Shown here: positions 15,451 to 24,003 of the stretch, piece after piece | Numbering within the stretch: position 1 is the first letter of the stretch | Layout of the letters: each line of letters starts with the position of its first letter | From: Arthrobacter sp. EM1 | GTDB lineage: Bacteria; Actinomycetota; Actinomycetes; Actinomycetales; Micrococcaceae | Assembly: GCF_029964055.1 (NCBI RefSeq) | Contig: NZ_CP124836.1 | Location: forward strand, 1,922,001-1,986,000 | DNA length: 64,000 bases | Direction of reading: 5' to 3' | The notes under the pieces: generated by a model | The model's input: the letters and a program-made list of their open reading frames with translations, nothing else | Told to the model about the DNA's origin: nothing | Database searches by the model: none | Position numbers and translations under genes: made by a program

Positions 15451-16442
15451 ACGGCCGCTCCGTCCCCGGCGAAGCGGACCGGGACACCCTTCGCCGGGCT
15501 TCGCTGAGGGTCGCCGTGCGGATCAGCGCCGCCTGCGGTGTGCTGGTCCTGTGCCTCCTCGCTGCCGCGACGGTATATCTGATGAATAAGCTGGCCAACC
15601 CGGATCTTCCGGGCACCTCCCCCGCGGGCAAGGCCTACACTTATCTCGATTCCAAGGACCTCATCGAGGCGATGATCATCGCGGGGGTGACCGGCGTTGT
15701 TCTGGCCGGCGTGGTCGGGTGGCTCAGTGCGCGCAGCGCCATCCGTCCCTTGGGGGAAGCACTGGCCCTCCAACGCCAGTTCGTCCAGGATGCCAGCCAC
15801 GAACTGCGTACGCCCTTGGCCATCCTGGACGCGCGGATACAGCTCGCCCAGCGTGATGCTGAGCCGGATTCCACAACGGGCCGGGCCCTGGGCCGGATCC
15901 GTGCCGACACGGGAACGCTGACGGGCATCGTCAACGAGCTCCTTGTGGCTGCAACCGGAGCAGCACCGGATCCCACGGGTGAACCGACGGATCTGGCCGA
16001 CGTCGCCGGATCCGTTGCTGAGAGCCTGCAGGACATTGCGGCCCAACAGGATATCCGGCTCACATTCTCCGACTCCGGGCGGCCGGAAGCGCGCATTGAC
16101 CCGAGCCCGCTGCGCCGGGCCGTGCTTGCGCTCGCGGAAAATGCCCTCGCCCACACCCCGCCCGGCGGGACCATCACCATCAGCACAGCCGTCGAGCGCA
16201 ACCAGGCGGCAGTGTACGTGGCGGATACAGGGCCCGGAATCACGGGCGTGGACCAGGCCAGGATCTTTGACCGCTTCGTCAGGACCGCCGCCCCGGCTGC
16301 GCCCCAGGGCCGGCGAAGCTTCGGCATCGGCCTGGCATTGGTCCGCGAAATCGCCGCGGCGGCCGGCGGAACCGTCGAAGTTGCCCGGAGCGGACCGGCA
16401 GGTACCACGATGAAGCTTTTGCTTCCGCTGGTCCGGCAGTAA
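15447..16442 (+). CDS. Sensor histidine kinase
   Basis: A 331-residue HPK with two membrane helices (about 25-46 and 74-95) bounding a very short outside loop of about 27 residues, so it is of the intramembrane or membrane-proximal sensing type. His118 lies in the H-box DASHELRTPLAIL. Then come the N-box ALAENALAHTPPGG, G1 ADTGPGI, F-box IFDRFV and G2 FGIGLAL. No full HAMP domain is obvious. It overlaps the regulator gene by four bases and is translationally coupled. The cue is plausibly the membrane lipid or envelope state handled by the operon's two membrane proteins. Confidence 0.95.
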   Translation: MNGRSVPGEADRDTLRRASLRVAVRISAACGVLVLCLLAAATVYLMNKLANPDLPGTSPAGKAYTYLDSKDLIEAMIIAGVTGVVLAGVVGWLSARSAIRPLGEALALQRQFVQDASHELRTPLAILDARIQLAQRDAEPDSTTGRALGRIRADTGTLTGIVNELLVAATGAAPDPTGEPTDLADVAGSVAESLQDIAAQQDIRLTFSDSGRPEARIDPSPLRRAVLALAENALAHTPPGGTITISTAVERNQAAVYVADTGPGITGVDQARIFDRFVRTAAPAAPQGRRSFGIGLALVREIAAAAGGTVEVARSGPAGTTMKLLLPLVRQ

Positions 16443-16737
16443 GTGCGGGTGGCCAGGCACTAAGTGCGGGAGCCGGCAGCTGAGCATTCCCGCCCGCGCA
16501 AAAAACTTCCGGTCAGCGGCCTTCGGCCCGTTCCATAGCTGACGTGTGTGCCGGCCATCCCACGCTCCGGCACCTAGTGCTTGCCCAAGGCAATTATCCG
16601 GGACACAATGGGATGCATGGAAGCCGGGGCCTCCGAGGCACCGCTTTATTGGGGGCTGCACAGCGCAGAAGCCGTTTTTCTGTGCTGTGCAGCGGGCCGG
16701 GGCTGCGTTTGCTGTGCCGGACCGGCAGGGGGTGTTC
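16443..16737. other. Spacer after the kinase gene with no gene seen
   Basis: About 295 bp between the kinase stop and the ancestral end of the broken mmuM gene. It holds two copies of a TAAGTGCGGG decamer just after the kinase stop and a large hairpin at 16655-16693. Open frames here on both strands show no family resemblance. Confidence 0.6.
16655..16693. repeat. 16-bp imperfect inverted repeat (hairpin)
   Basis: The arms GCTGCACAGCGCAGAA (16655-16670) and TTCTGTGCTGTGCAGC (16678-16693) pair at 15 of 16 positions around a 7-nt loop. No T-run follows on either strand, so it is a poor terminator candidate. It may be a palindromic repeat unit or the remnant of a mobile-element end next to a decayed gene. 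Confidence 0.6.
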
Positions 16738-17593
16738 CTAGCAGCCGGAAGCTTCCGTCCGGGTACTTCTTCCGTCCGGATACTTCGTGAGAGGTCGGCC
16801 ACCGCGGCAATATCCCGCGGGGTGGTTCGACAGCACCCGCCAATGAGCCGGGCACCAAGTTCACGCCAAATTGATGTTCCCTCCGCAAGTCCAGCGGGTG
16901 GTTTGCTGCCGGGGCCGGCCGGAACCCGCTGCCGGCCCCCAGGTTTTGGAGACCGGGTCGTAGCGTTCGCCCGCATTCGGGTAGGCAATCAGCGGCATGC
17001 CGGTGACTTTACCCAGGGCACGCAGGGCCGGGGAGACCAGCTCAAGGGGCACACAGTTCACCCCGATCGCCGCCGCGAGCGGCTGCTCCGCAACCAGCGC
17101 CGCCACCTGCGCCAGCGGCGTACCGTCGCTGATGTGCCCACCGTCCCGCAGCGTAAAGGAGAGCCAGGCTTCGACGTCGTACTCTTTGATCAGTGTCAAC
17201 AAGGCCGCCGCTTCCGGCAGGGACGGCAACGTCTCACACGCAAGAACGTCCGCTCCGGCATCCACCAGCGCCGCGATTCGCGGCCGGTGGAACTCCAAAA
17301 ACTCCTCTCCGCTGAGGCTGTAGTCGCCGCGGTATTCCGACCCGTCCGCGAGGTATGCGCCATAAGGTCCGACCGATCCGGCAACCAGCAGGGGCCGGGG
17401 GACGGGGTTTCGGACAGGTACTCGCGGCGCGCTTCGTCAGCCAGGCGCACGCTCAGGGCAATCAGCTCCAGGGCGGTATCCGCGCTGATGCCGCGCTGCG
17501 CAAATCCCTGCGGGGTGGCCTGGTAACTCGCGGTGATCGCGGCCGAGGCTCCGGAGCGGAAATAGTCAAGGTGTACGCGCCTGACAAGATCCG
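16738..17593 (-). pseudogene. mmuM: Homocysteine S-methyltransferase remnant, 5' deleted and frameshifted
   Basis: MmuM-like sequence is spread over two frames. The first part (LVRRVHLDYFRSGASAAITA, ATPQGFAQRGISADTALELI) is in frame with the upstream GNAT gene. The middle (RPLLVAGSVGPYGAYLADGS, VDAGADVLACETLPSL, GVNCVPLELVSPAL) is in another frame after a one-base loss in the C-run at 17397-17401. The tail with the zinc motif (LGARLIGGCCRTTPRDIAAV) returns to the first frame near 16880. Finally a 17-bp duplication (16753-16786) destroys the stop: without it the tail would end at a TAG at 16738-16740. About 40 N-terminal residues are missing. Not functional as annotated. Confidence 0.88.
16753..16786. 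repeat. 17-bp tandem duplication at the 3' end of broken mmuM
   Basis: TTCCGTCCGGGTACTTC (16753-16769) is followed directly by TTCCGTCCGGATACTTC (16770-16786), one mismatch in 17. Because 17 is not a multiple of three it shifts the reading frame of the mmuM tail. Removing one copy restores an in-frame TAG fifteen codons after the AVADL stretch. Confidence 0.88.
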
Positions 17594-18314
17594 AACCTTC
17601 GCGGGCGTAGAGTTCGCGGGCCCCGGCGTTGGCCACCGTCACCAGCAGCCAGTATCCCGCCAGGGCCCGTGCGTCACCGGCGCGCAGCAGCGCCCGCAGG
17701 ATCCTGGCCGCATAGCCGCGCCGCCGGACGTCCGGACGCGTCGCCATACAATACAGCCCGCCCCGCGCGCCGGCACCACCGGGAAGTGCGAGACGTCCGA
17801 CGGCGGCCGGTTGGCCGCCGTCGTCCCGGACAAGGGCGTACAGCGAGGGACAGCCCTCGAGGATCCCGCGGGCGACAGCCAGCTCAGAGTCATCGCCGCG
17901 GCCGTCCACGCCCCACCACAGCCGCAGCCACTCCGCCGAAGGCCCCGCAGAAATTTCGACCTCGCCGGCATCGTCCGGCGAATCGATTGCACCGTCCCGG
18001 ACCAGCACCAGGGTTTCGGACTGCCGGGTAAAGCCTTCGGCGTCCAGCAAGGCGCTCAGCCTTTCGACGCGAGGGTCCTCGAAGACCTGAAAGATCAGCG
18101 GCAACCGGCGGTTTCGGTACCAGAGGCGTGCCGCCCGGAGCAGTGCGAGTTGATCCCCGGAGTCCGGGCCGGGCTCCCGGGGCCACACCGAGTTTGCCCG
18201 TTGCGTCACTCCGGCGGCCGCGCGGAGAACCCAGCCGCCGGACTCTTCCCGCTCAACCGGCGGCCACGCGGCATCCATCAGCGCGTCAAGGCCGGTCATC
18301 GCTGCCGGTTCCAT
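17196..18314 (-). CDS. GNAT acetyltransferase fused to the remnant of mmuM
   Basis: The first about 240 residues are a GNAT protein: MDAAWPPVEREESGGWVLR at the N-terminus, LPLIFQVFEDPRVERLSALL, then the acetyl-CoA site CMATRPDVRRRGYAARILRA and the late strand VTVANAGARELYAREG. Normal GNAT proteins continue for another 10-20 residues (GF...YHYR type). Here the frame passes near 17593 straight into MmuM sequence (DLVRRVHLDYF), then loses frame at 17397-17401 and stops at 17196 with a meaningless tail. So a deletion joined the two genes. The GNAT fold could still be made with a foreign C-terminus. Start at 18314 (alternative 18299), 25 bp after aspS. Confidence 0.75.
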   Translation of the reverse strand: MEPAAMTGLDALMDAAWPPVEREESGGWVLRAAAGVTQRANSVWPREPGPDSGDQLALLRAARLWYRNRRLPLIFQVFEDPRVERLSALLDAEGFTRQSETLVLVRDGAIDSPDDAGEVEISAGPSAEWLRLWWGVDGRGDDSELAVARGILEGCPSLYALVRDDGGQPAAVGRLALPGGAGARGGLYCMATRPDVRRRGYAARILRALLRAGDARALAGYWLLVTVANAGARELYAREGSDLVRRVHLDYFRSGASAAITASYQATPQGFAQRGISADTALELIALSVRLADEARREYLSETPSPGPCWLPDRSDLMAHTSRTGRNTAATTASAERSFWSSTGRESRRWWMPERTFLRVRRCRPCRKRRPC

Positions 18315-18339
18315 GGCCTTGGCTGCTGCCGGCGTCAGA

Positions 18340-20121
18340 TTACTTGGTGCCGTCGGCCTTCTTGGCCTCAGGCTTGAAATCCACGCCGGCTTCCTTGCGC
18401 TGCTGGGCCGTGATCGGGGCGGGCGCCTGGGTCAGCGGGTCATAGCCGCCCCCGGACTTGGGAAACGCGATGACGTCGCGGATGGACTCGACGCCTGCCA
18501 GCAGGGCAACCACCCGGTCCCAGCCGAACGCAATGCCGCCGTGCGGAGGAGCGCCGAACTTAAAGCCTTCGAGCAGGAAACCGAATTTAGTCTGGGCATC
18601 CGCCTTGTCCAGGCCCATAAGCTCGAAGACCCGTTCCTGGACCTCGCTCTGGTGGATACGGATGGAGCCGCCGCCGATTTCGTTGCCGTTGCAGACAATG
18701 TCGTAGGCGTAAGAGAGCGCGGACTCTGGATCCTTGTCGAACGTGTCCATGAATTCGGGCTTGGGCGAGGTGAATGCGTGGTGCACGGCAGTCCACTGGC
18801 CGGCTCCGACGGCGACATCACCGGACGCGACGGCCGCCGCGGCGGGCTCGAACATCGGCGCGTCCACAACCCAGCAGAAGGCCCAGTCGCTCGGGTTGAT
18901 GAGGCCGGTGCGGTGGCCAATCTCGACGCGGGCGGCGCCCAGCAGGGCACGGGAAGGCGTCTTCTCACCGGCGGCGAAGAAGATGCAGTCCCCGGGTGTG
19001 GCGCCGACGGCCGCGGCCAGGCCTGCACGCTCGGTATCGGTGAGGTTCTTGGCCACGGGGCCAGCGAGTTCGCCGTCTTCCTTGAACAAGACGTAGGCCA
19101 GGCCCTTGGCGCCGCGCTGCTTGGCCCATTCCTGCCAGGCATCGAGGGCGCGGCGGGCCTGGGAGGCGCCGCCGGGCATAACGACGGCCCCGACATAGGG
19201 CGCCTTGAAGACGCCGAAGTTTGTGTCCTTGAAGAATTCGGTGAGCTCGGTAAGCTCCAGGCCAAAACGCAGATCCGGCTTGTCCGAACCGTAGCGGGCC
19301 ATGGCGTCGTGGTAGGTGATGCGCTGGATCGGCGTCGGGATCTCGACGCCGATCAGCTTCCACAGCGCCTTAACGATGTTTTCGCCGAGGCCAATGATGT
19401 CGTCCTGGTCAACGAAGCTGGCTTCGATGTCCAGCTGGGTGAACTCCGGCTGGCGGTCCGCGCGGAAGTCCTCGTCCCGGTAGCAACGGGCGATCTGGTA
19501 ATACTTCTCAAAACCGCCCACCTGCAGGAGCTGTTTGAAGAGCTGCGGAGACTGCGGCAGCGCGTACCAGGAACCCGGTGCCAGGCGAGCGGGGACCACA
19601 AAGTCGCGGGCACCTTCCGGCGTCGAGCGTGTCAGCGTCGGGGTTTCGATCTCGACGTAGCCGTCCTGGTGGAGAAGTTCGCGGGCCACCCGGTTCGCCT
19701 CCGAGCGCAAGCGCATGTTGCGTGCGGGGCCGGGGCGGCGCAGATCCAGGTAGCGGTGCTTGAGGCGGGCTTCCTCGCCGACTTCAACATGCTCATCGAT
19801 CTGGAACGGCAGCGGCTCGGAAGTGTTGAGGATGGTGACCTTCTCGGCCATCACCTCGATCTCGCCGGTGGCCAGCGCGGAGTTCTCGTTGCCCTCGGGG
19901 CGCCGGGCGACAGTGCCGGTAACCTGCAGCACGTATTCGTTGCGCAGGCCGTGGAAGACTTCCTCTTCACGAACAACCACCTGGGATACGCCCGAAGCGT
20001 CACGCAGGTCAACGAAGGCAACACCACCGTGGTCACGACGCCGGCCGACCCAGCCGGCGAGGGTTACGGTTTGTCCAATGTGCTCGGAGCGAAGGGATCC
20101 GAGGTCATGTGTGCGCAGCAC
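18340..20121 (-). CDS. aspS: Aspartyl-tRNA synthetase (probably also Asn, non-discriminating type)
   Basis: A 593-residue class II synthetase. The N-terminal OB fold starts [20 protein letters not shown]. Then come motif 2 ([20 protein letters not shown]), the bacterial GAD insert in the middle, and motif 3 ([14 protein letters not shown]). The family normally starts at the residue before LRTHD, which is a GTG at 20119-20121 with an AAAGG site; the frame stays open to 20169. Whether it is non-discriminating depends on whether the genome has AsnRS or GatCAB, which the window does not show. It is followed by the GNAT fusion gene. Confidence 0.95.
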   Translation of the reverse strand: MLRTHDLGSLRSEHIGQTVTLAGWVGRRRDHGGVAFVDLRDASGVSQVVVREEEVFHGLRNEYVLQVTGTVARRPEGNENSALATGEIEVMAEKVTILNTSEPLPFQIDEHVEVGEEARLKHRYLDLRRPGPARNMRLRSEANRVARELLHQDGYVEIETPTLTRSTPEGARDFVVPARLAPGSWYALPQSPQLFKQLLQVGGFEKYYQIARCYRDEDFRADRQPEFTQLDIEASFVDQDDIIGLGENIVKALWKLIGVEIPTPIQRITYHDAMARYGSDKPDLRFGLELTELTEFFKDTNFGVFKAPYVGAVVMPGGASQARRALDAWQEWAKQRGAKGLAYVLFKEDGELAGPVAKNLTDTERAGLAAAVGATPGDCIFFAAGEKTPSRALLGAARVEIGHRTGLINPSDWAFCWVVDAPMFEPAAAAVASGDVAVGAGQWTAVHHAFTSPKPEFMDTFDKDPESALSYAYDIVCNGNEIGGGSIRIHQSEVQERVFELMGLDKADAQTKFGFLLEGFKFGAPPHGGIAFGWDRVVALLAGVESIRDVIAFPKSGGGYDPLTQAPAPITAQQRKEAGVDFKPEAKKADGTK

Positions 20122-20229
20122 AGCACGCCTTTCTGAAGAAGACAGAGGGAAATCAAAAATCATGTTCACTAGGATCGCTAACAGGAACGATCCCGTACGA
20201 GTTTACCCGTTGGAAAGGCCCCTCCCGCC

Positions 20230-21528
20230 ATGGCAAGCCGCCGCCAGATGAAGCCGTCCCCGGACCGGCAGACGCCCCAGCCCCTACAGCGCCGGTTGGG
20301 CGTGCTCGATTCGACAGCGATCGGCCTCGGCTCGATGCTGGGCGCCGGCGTCTTTGTGGTTTTTGCACCGGCGGCTGCGCTGGCCGGTCCACTGCTGGCG
20401 GCCGCTGTGGCGCTGGCCGGTGTGATCGCCTACTGCAACGCGGTGGCCTCGGCGCAATTGGCCGCCGTGTACCCGGCCAGCGGCGGAAGCTATGTCTACG
20501 GGCGGAACCGGCTGGGCGAATGGCCGGGCTTCATCGCTGGCTGGGGGTTTGTGACCGGCAAGACGGCGTCCTGCGCGGCGATGGCGTTGACGTTCGGACA
20601 CTATGCGGCGCCGGAGTTCGCGACGCCGCTGGCGGTGGCCGCGGTGGCGGTCCTGACGGGGGTGAACCTGCTGGGCATCACCCGCACGGCACTACTGACC
20701 CGGATCCTGCTGGGTGCGGTGCTCACCACACTGGCGTTTGTGGCCGCCGCCGCACTCCTGGGCCCGCATCCGGCAGCGGACCCTGCCGCCGGCGCTGCCA
20801 CGGCAGGCGGCGGCTGGGGCGTGCTGCCGGCGGCCGGGCTGATGTTCTTTGCCTTCGCCGGCTATGCCCGGATTGCGACGCTGGGCGAGGAGGTCAAAGA
20901 CCCGGCCCGCACCATTCCGCGGGCCATTTTTGCGGCGCTGGCCGCTGCGTTCATCATCTATCTTGGGCTGGCCCTGCTGCTGGCCCGGCACCTGCCGGAC
21001 GGGCAACTTGCCGGCTCCACGGCGCCCTTGCTTGACGCTGTGGCCGGCTCCCGGCTCAGCGCCGGCGCCCCGCTCGTCCAGGCGGGCGCCGCAGCAGCTT
21101 GTCTCGGCGCGCTGCTGGCACTGATCACGGGGGTGGGCCGGACCACCATGGCCATGGCCCGGGAAGGTGACCTGCCGGCTCCGCTCGCCCGGGTGGGCGG
21201 CACGCACCCGGTCCCGTTCCTGGCCGAACTGGCCGTCGCCGCGGCCGTCATTGTGCTGCTGCTGACCACCAACGTGCTCACGGTGGTGGGGTACTCGAGC
21301 TTCGGAGTGCTGGTCTACTACGCGGTGACGAATGCCGCAGCGTTCACCCTCGCCGAGCGCCCCGGGCACGCCCCGCGCTGGCTCAATGCCGTGGGCTTCC
21401 TCGGCTGCCTGCTGCTGGCCGTGACGCTCCCGCCGGCCTCGGTGCTGGGGATGGCGGCGGTGCTCGGCGCCGGTGCTGCGGGGCGCGTCCTGGCGCTGCG
21501 GCGGCGGCTCCGGAAAGCCGCTGCCTAG
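20230..21528 (+). CDS. APC family amino acid permease
   Basis: A 432-residue membrane protein with about twelve helices. It has the APC signature near the N-terminus (STAIGLGSMLGAGVFVVFAP), the ASGGSYVYGRNRLGEW loop of helix 3 and the FFAFAGYARIATLGEEVKDP region of helix 6. A proton-coupled amino acid or polyamine uptake role is inferred from the family; the substrate cannot be read. Divergent from aspS, and its stop codon overlaps that of hisS in the shared CTAG. Confidence 0.9.
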   Translation: MASRRQMKPSPDRQTPQPLQRRLGVLDSTAIGLGSMLGAGVFVVFAPAAALAGPLLAAAVALAGVIAYCNAVASAQLAAVYPASGGSYVYGRNRLGEWPGFIAGWGFVTGKTASCAAMALTFGHYAAPEFATPLAVAAVAVLTGVNLLGITRTALLTRILLGAVLTTLAFVAAAALLGPHPAADPAAGAATAGGGWGVLPAAGLMFFAFAGYARIATLGEEVKDPARTIPRAIFAALAAAFIIYLGLALLLARHLPDGQLAGSTAPLLDAVAGSRLSAGAPLVQAGAAAACLGALLALITGVGRTTMAMAREGDLPAPLARVGGTHPVPFLAELAVAAAVIVLLLTTNVLTVVGYSSFGVLVYYAVTNAAAFTLAERPGHAPRWLNAVGFLGCLLLAVTLPPASVLGMAAVLGAGAAGRVLALRRRLRKAAA

Positions 21529-22883
21529 GCCTTCAGGATCCGGACGTGCAGGTCCTCGGCTGCTGGAGCCCAGCTGGCCGGATCGGCGTCGACCTGCTCA
21601 CCGGAGCGGATGTCCTTGACCTGGTGTTTGCCCTCGTCGTCGGTGAACCAGACGAAGGGGATACCGCGGCGGTCTGCAAATTTGATTTGCTTGCCGAACT
21701 TCTCCGCCTTGGCCGCCACTTCGGTGGCGATCCCCCGGCCGCGCAGCTCCGCGGCAACGTCCTGCGCAGCCCCCCAGCTGTCATCGCTGCTGAGCGCCAC
21801 CAGCACGGCGGTGGGCACCGACCGGGTGGCTTTGGCGAGATCCTGGCTGAGGATTCGGGACACCAGCCGGGTTACGCCGATGGAGAGTCCAACGCCGGGG
21901 AACGTCCGGTTGCCCTTGCTGGCGAGAGCGTCGTAGCGCCCGCCGGAGCAGATGGAGCCGAGCTGTTCGTGGCCCACCAGGACAGTTTCCACCACGGTGC
22001 CGGTGTAGTAGTCCAGGCCGCGGGCGATGCTGAGGTCCGCGACAACCTTGCCGGGGGCGCGCTGGACGGCGGCCGCGATGACCTGTTCCAGCTCGGCCAG
22101 GCCCTCTTCGAGGAGCTCATTGCTGACTCCGAGAGCGCGGACCTGCGCCACGAAGGACGTGTCCCCGGTGCGGATCGAAGCCAGCTTGAGCGCTAACTGG
22201 GCCTGCTCCGCGGTGGCTCCCAGCTCGGACCGGAGCAGCTCGGCGACCTTGGCGGCGCCGATCTTCTCGAGCTTATCGATGCTGCGCAGCACCCCTGCGG
22301 TGTCGGTGAGGCCGATGCCGTCGTAGAAGCCCTCGGCCAGCTTGCGGTTGTTGATCCGGAGCAGGAAATCCGGGATCGGCAGGGCACTGAGGGCCTCCGC
22401 GATCACCAGCGCAATCTCGACGTCGTACCGGAACGGCAAATTACCGTCGCCCACGATGTCGATATCCGCCTGGGTAAATTCCCGGGCTCGGCCTTCCTGC
22501 GGTCGCTCGCCGCGCCAGACCTTCTGGATCTGGTACCGGCGGAACGGAAACGCAAGGTAGCCGGCGTTTTCGACGACGTACCGGGCGAACGGCACCGTGA
22601 GATCAAAGTGCAGGGCCAGGGCGTGCGGATCGCTTCGGTGTGAAGTGGCACCGTCCGGCGCCGGAGCCCCCTCATCGTCCTGCAAACGGCTCAGCCCATA
22701 GACCTCTTTGTCGATCTCACCCTTTCGCAGCAGCTGCCCCACAGTCTCCACGGCCCGGGTTTCAATGGAGGAAAAACCATGCAGTTCGAAAACCCTGCGC
22801 AGGGTGTCCAACACATGCAGCTCCACCATCCGCTCCTCGGGAAGCCACTCGGGGAATCCGGACAGGGAGGCGGTGCGTGCCAT
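21525..22883 (-). CDS. hisS: Histidyl-tRNA synthetase
   Basis: A 452-residue class II synthetase: MARTASLSGFPEWLPEERMV at the N-terminus, motif 2 region QKVWRGERPQEGRAREFTQAD, histidine A box LDYYTGTVVETVL, motif 3 GVGLSIGVTRLVSRIL, and a C-terminal anticodon-binding domain ending ADPASWAPAAEDLHVRILKA. The start at 22883 has GAGGAGA eight to nine bases upstream; a longer open frame to 23102 is not needed. It diverges from the cyclophilin gene across a 258-bp spacer containing a perfect inverted repeat. Confidence 0.96.
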   Translation of the reverse strand: MARTASLSGFPEWLPEERMVELHVLDTLRRVFELHGFSSIETRAVETVGQLLRKGEIDKEVYGLSRLQDDEGAPAPDGATSHRSDPHALALHFDLTVPFARYVVENAGYLAFPFRRYQIQKVWRGERPQEGRAREFTQADIDIVGDGNLPFRYDVEIALVIAEALSALPIPDFLLRINNRKLAEGFYDGIGLTDTAGVLRSIDKLEKIGAAKVAELLRSELGATAEQAQLALKLASIRTGDTSFVAQVRALGVSNELLEEGLAELEQVIAAAVQRAPGKVVADLSIARGLDYYTGTVVETVLVGHEQLGSICSGGRYDALASKGNRTFPGVGLSIGVTRLVSRILSQDLAKATRSVPTAVLVALSSDDSWGAAQDVAAELRGRGIATEVAAKAEKFGKQIKFADRRGIPFVWFTDDEGKHQVKDIRSGEQVDADPASWAPAAEDLHVRILKA

Positions 22884-22991
22884 GGTGGATTTTCTCCTCA
22901 GGTAATAACCGGCCGAGGTGTTCTGCGCCGCGGTGGGGCTGAAACGGGCGTCCGAAACGGGGATCAGATGGGCGGCAGACAGGCCGGTCAT

Positions 22992-23022
22992 GCATAAACT
23001 GTGTGCGGCAGTCAGTTTATGC
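22992..23022. promoter_or_regulatory. Perfect 10-bp inverted repeat in the hisS / isomerase divergent spacer
   Basis: GCATAAACTG (22992-23001) and CAGTTTATGC (23013-23022) are perfect inverted arms with an 11-nt spacer, giving centres two helical turns apart. The site lies about 110-120 bp from each divergent start codon. It is A/T-rich against a GC-rich background, which favours a regulator operator. No known consensus is recognised. Confidence 0.5.
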
Positions 23023-23141
23023 TTTCCGCGCCCGCATCTTCTAATGCGGCGGTAAACGGCGCGATTGCCTGCAGTTTTACCGTTGAACCCGCGCAGCGCC
23101 ACGGCGCTTGCGCAGGTTCGGCCCTAAACCCAGGAGGACTT

Positions 23142-23942
23142 TTGGCGGCCAGTTCACGGAGCGCCCGCGAAGCGAAGCGGCGCGTCCAGCAGATGGAGGC
23201 AAAGCGCGAGCTGCGCAAGGAGCAGGACAAACGGCGCAAGCGCGACAACGTACTTGCCGTCGGCGCCGGAGTCGCCGCGCTGGTCGTTGCACTGGTCCTG
23301 CAGCTGACAGTTTTCGCCGCCAATCCCAGTGAGGACGAATACGCCGCAGCCCAGGCCGGACTTACCACCCCGTCCGCCACGCCGTCGGCCTCCGCCGGTA
23401 ATGCCGACAACATCCCCAAGCCTGAAACAGCGGCCGGCCAGACGTTCACCGGCGAACTGAAGCTCAACAGCGGCACCCTGGGCATCGAGCTGGACGGCAC
23501 CAAGGCGCCCCAGGCAGCCGCCGTCTTCAAGTCCCTCGCGGACCAGAACTTCTATTCCGGGCTGAGCTGCCACCGGCTCACCACTGGCGAAACGTTCGGC
23601 GTCCTGCAGTGCGGGTCCAAAGCCGGCGACGGAAGCGGCGACGCCAACTACACGTGGGGCCCGCTGGAAAACACGCCGCAGGACAACACCTACCCTGCCG
23701 GAACCATTGCCGTGGCAAGGACCGGTGGAAACGCCTACGGCAACGGCACGCAGTTTTTCATCGTGTATAAGGACACCGTCATTCCCGCCGATGCCGCGGG
23801 CGGATACTCCGTGGTCGGGAAACTGACCTCGGGCCTGGATGTTGTGACCACAATCGCGGCCGCCGGACTAAAACCAGGTGACAGCCCCACAGACGGCGCC
23901 CCGGCGGAACCAGTCACGATAGACTCGTTCTCTCTGAAGTAA
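23142..23942 (+). CDS. Membrane-anchored cyclophilin-type peptidyl-prolyl isomerase
   Basis: A 266-residue protein. The basic N-terminus (ASSRSAREAKRRVQQMEAKR) is cytoplasmic, one membrane helix follows (VGAGVAALVVALVLQLTVF, about residues 46-66), then a Ser/Ala/Pro linker and an extracytoplasmic cyclophilin domain (FKSLADQNFYSGLSCHRLT, YPAGTIAVARTGGNAYGNGT, QFFIVYKDTVIP). Likely helps fold exported proteins. The TTG at 23142 is chosen because AGGAGG lies just upstream and the family begins with this basic segment; the frame is open back to 23001. The active-site Arg/Phe set is only partly evident. Confidence 0.88.
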   Translation: MAASSRSAREAKRRVQQMEAKRELRKEQDKRRKRDNVLAVGAGVAALVVALVLQLTVFAANPSEDEYAAAQAGLTTPSATPSASAGNADNIPKPETAAGQTFTGELKLNSGTLGIELDGTKAPQAAAVFKSLADQNFYSGLSCHRLTTGETFGVLQCGSKAGDGSGDANYTWGPLENTPQDNTYPAGTIAVARTGGNAYGNGTQFFIVYKDTVIPADAAGGYSVVGKLTSGLDVVTTIAAAGLKPGDSPTDGAPAEPVTIDSFSLK

Positions 23943-24003
23943 CCAGCCGTCGCCCTCGTGGCACCGGCCCCGGTATTTCCCTCCAAGCGAAAGACTTCTA
24001 GCG

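Noticed and set aside
16655-16693. Hairpin as an intrinsic terminator of the kinase operon
   Set aside because: It is more than 200 bp beyond the stop and no T-run follows on either strand.
15426-16988. 520-codon minus-strand frame
   Set aside because: Only its first about 90 codons hold real protein signal (the MmuM zinc-motif tail). The rest is antisense to the histidine kinase and exists because the mmuM stop was lost.
16546-17526. 326-codon plus-strand frame across the mmuM remnant
   Set aside because: Antisense to conserved MmuM segments and without recognisable motifs.
18313-20136. 607-codon open frame on the plus strand opposite aspS
   Set aside because: It mirrors aspS almost exactly, has no family resemblance, and is the usual antisense frame seen in high-GC genes. 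aspS carries all class II motifs.
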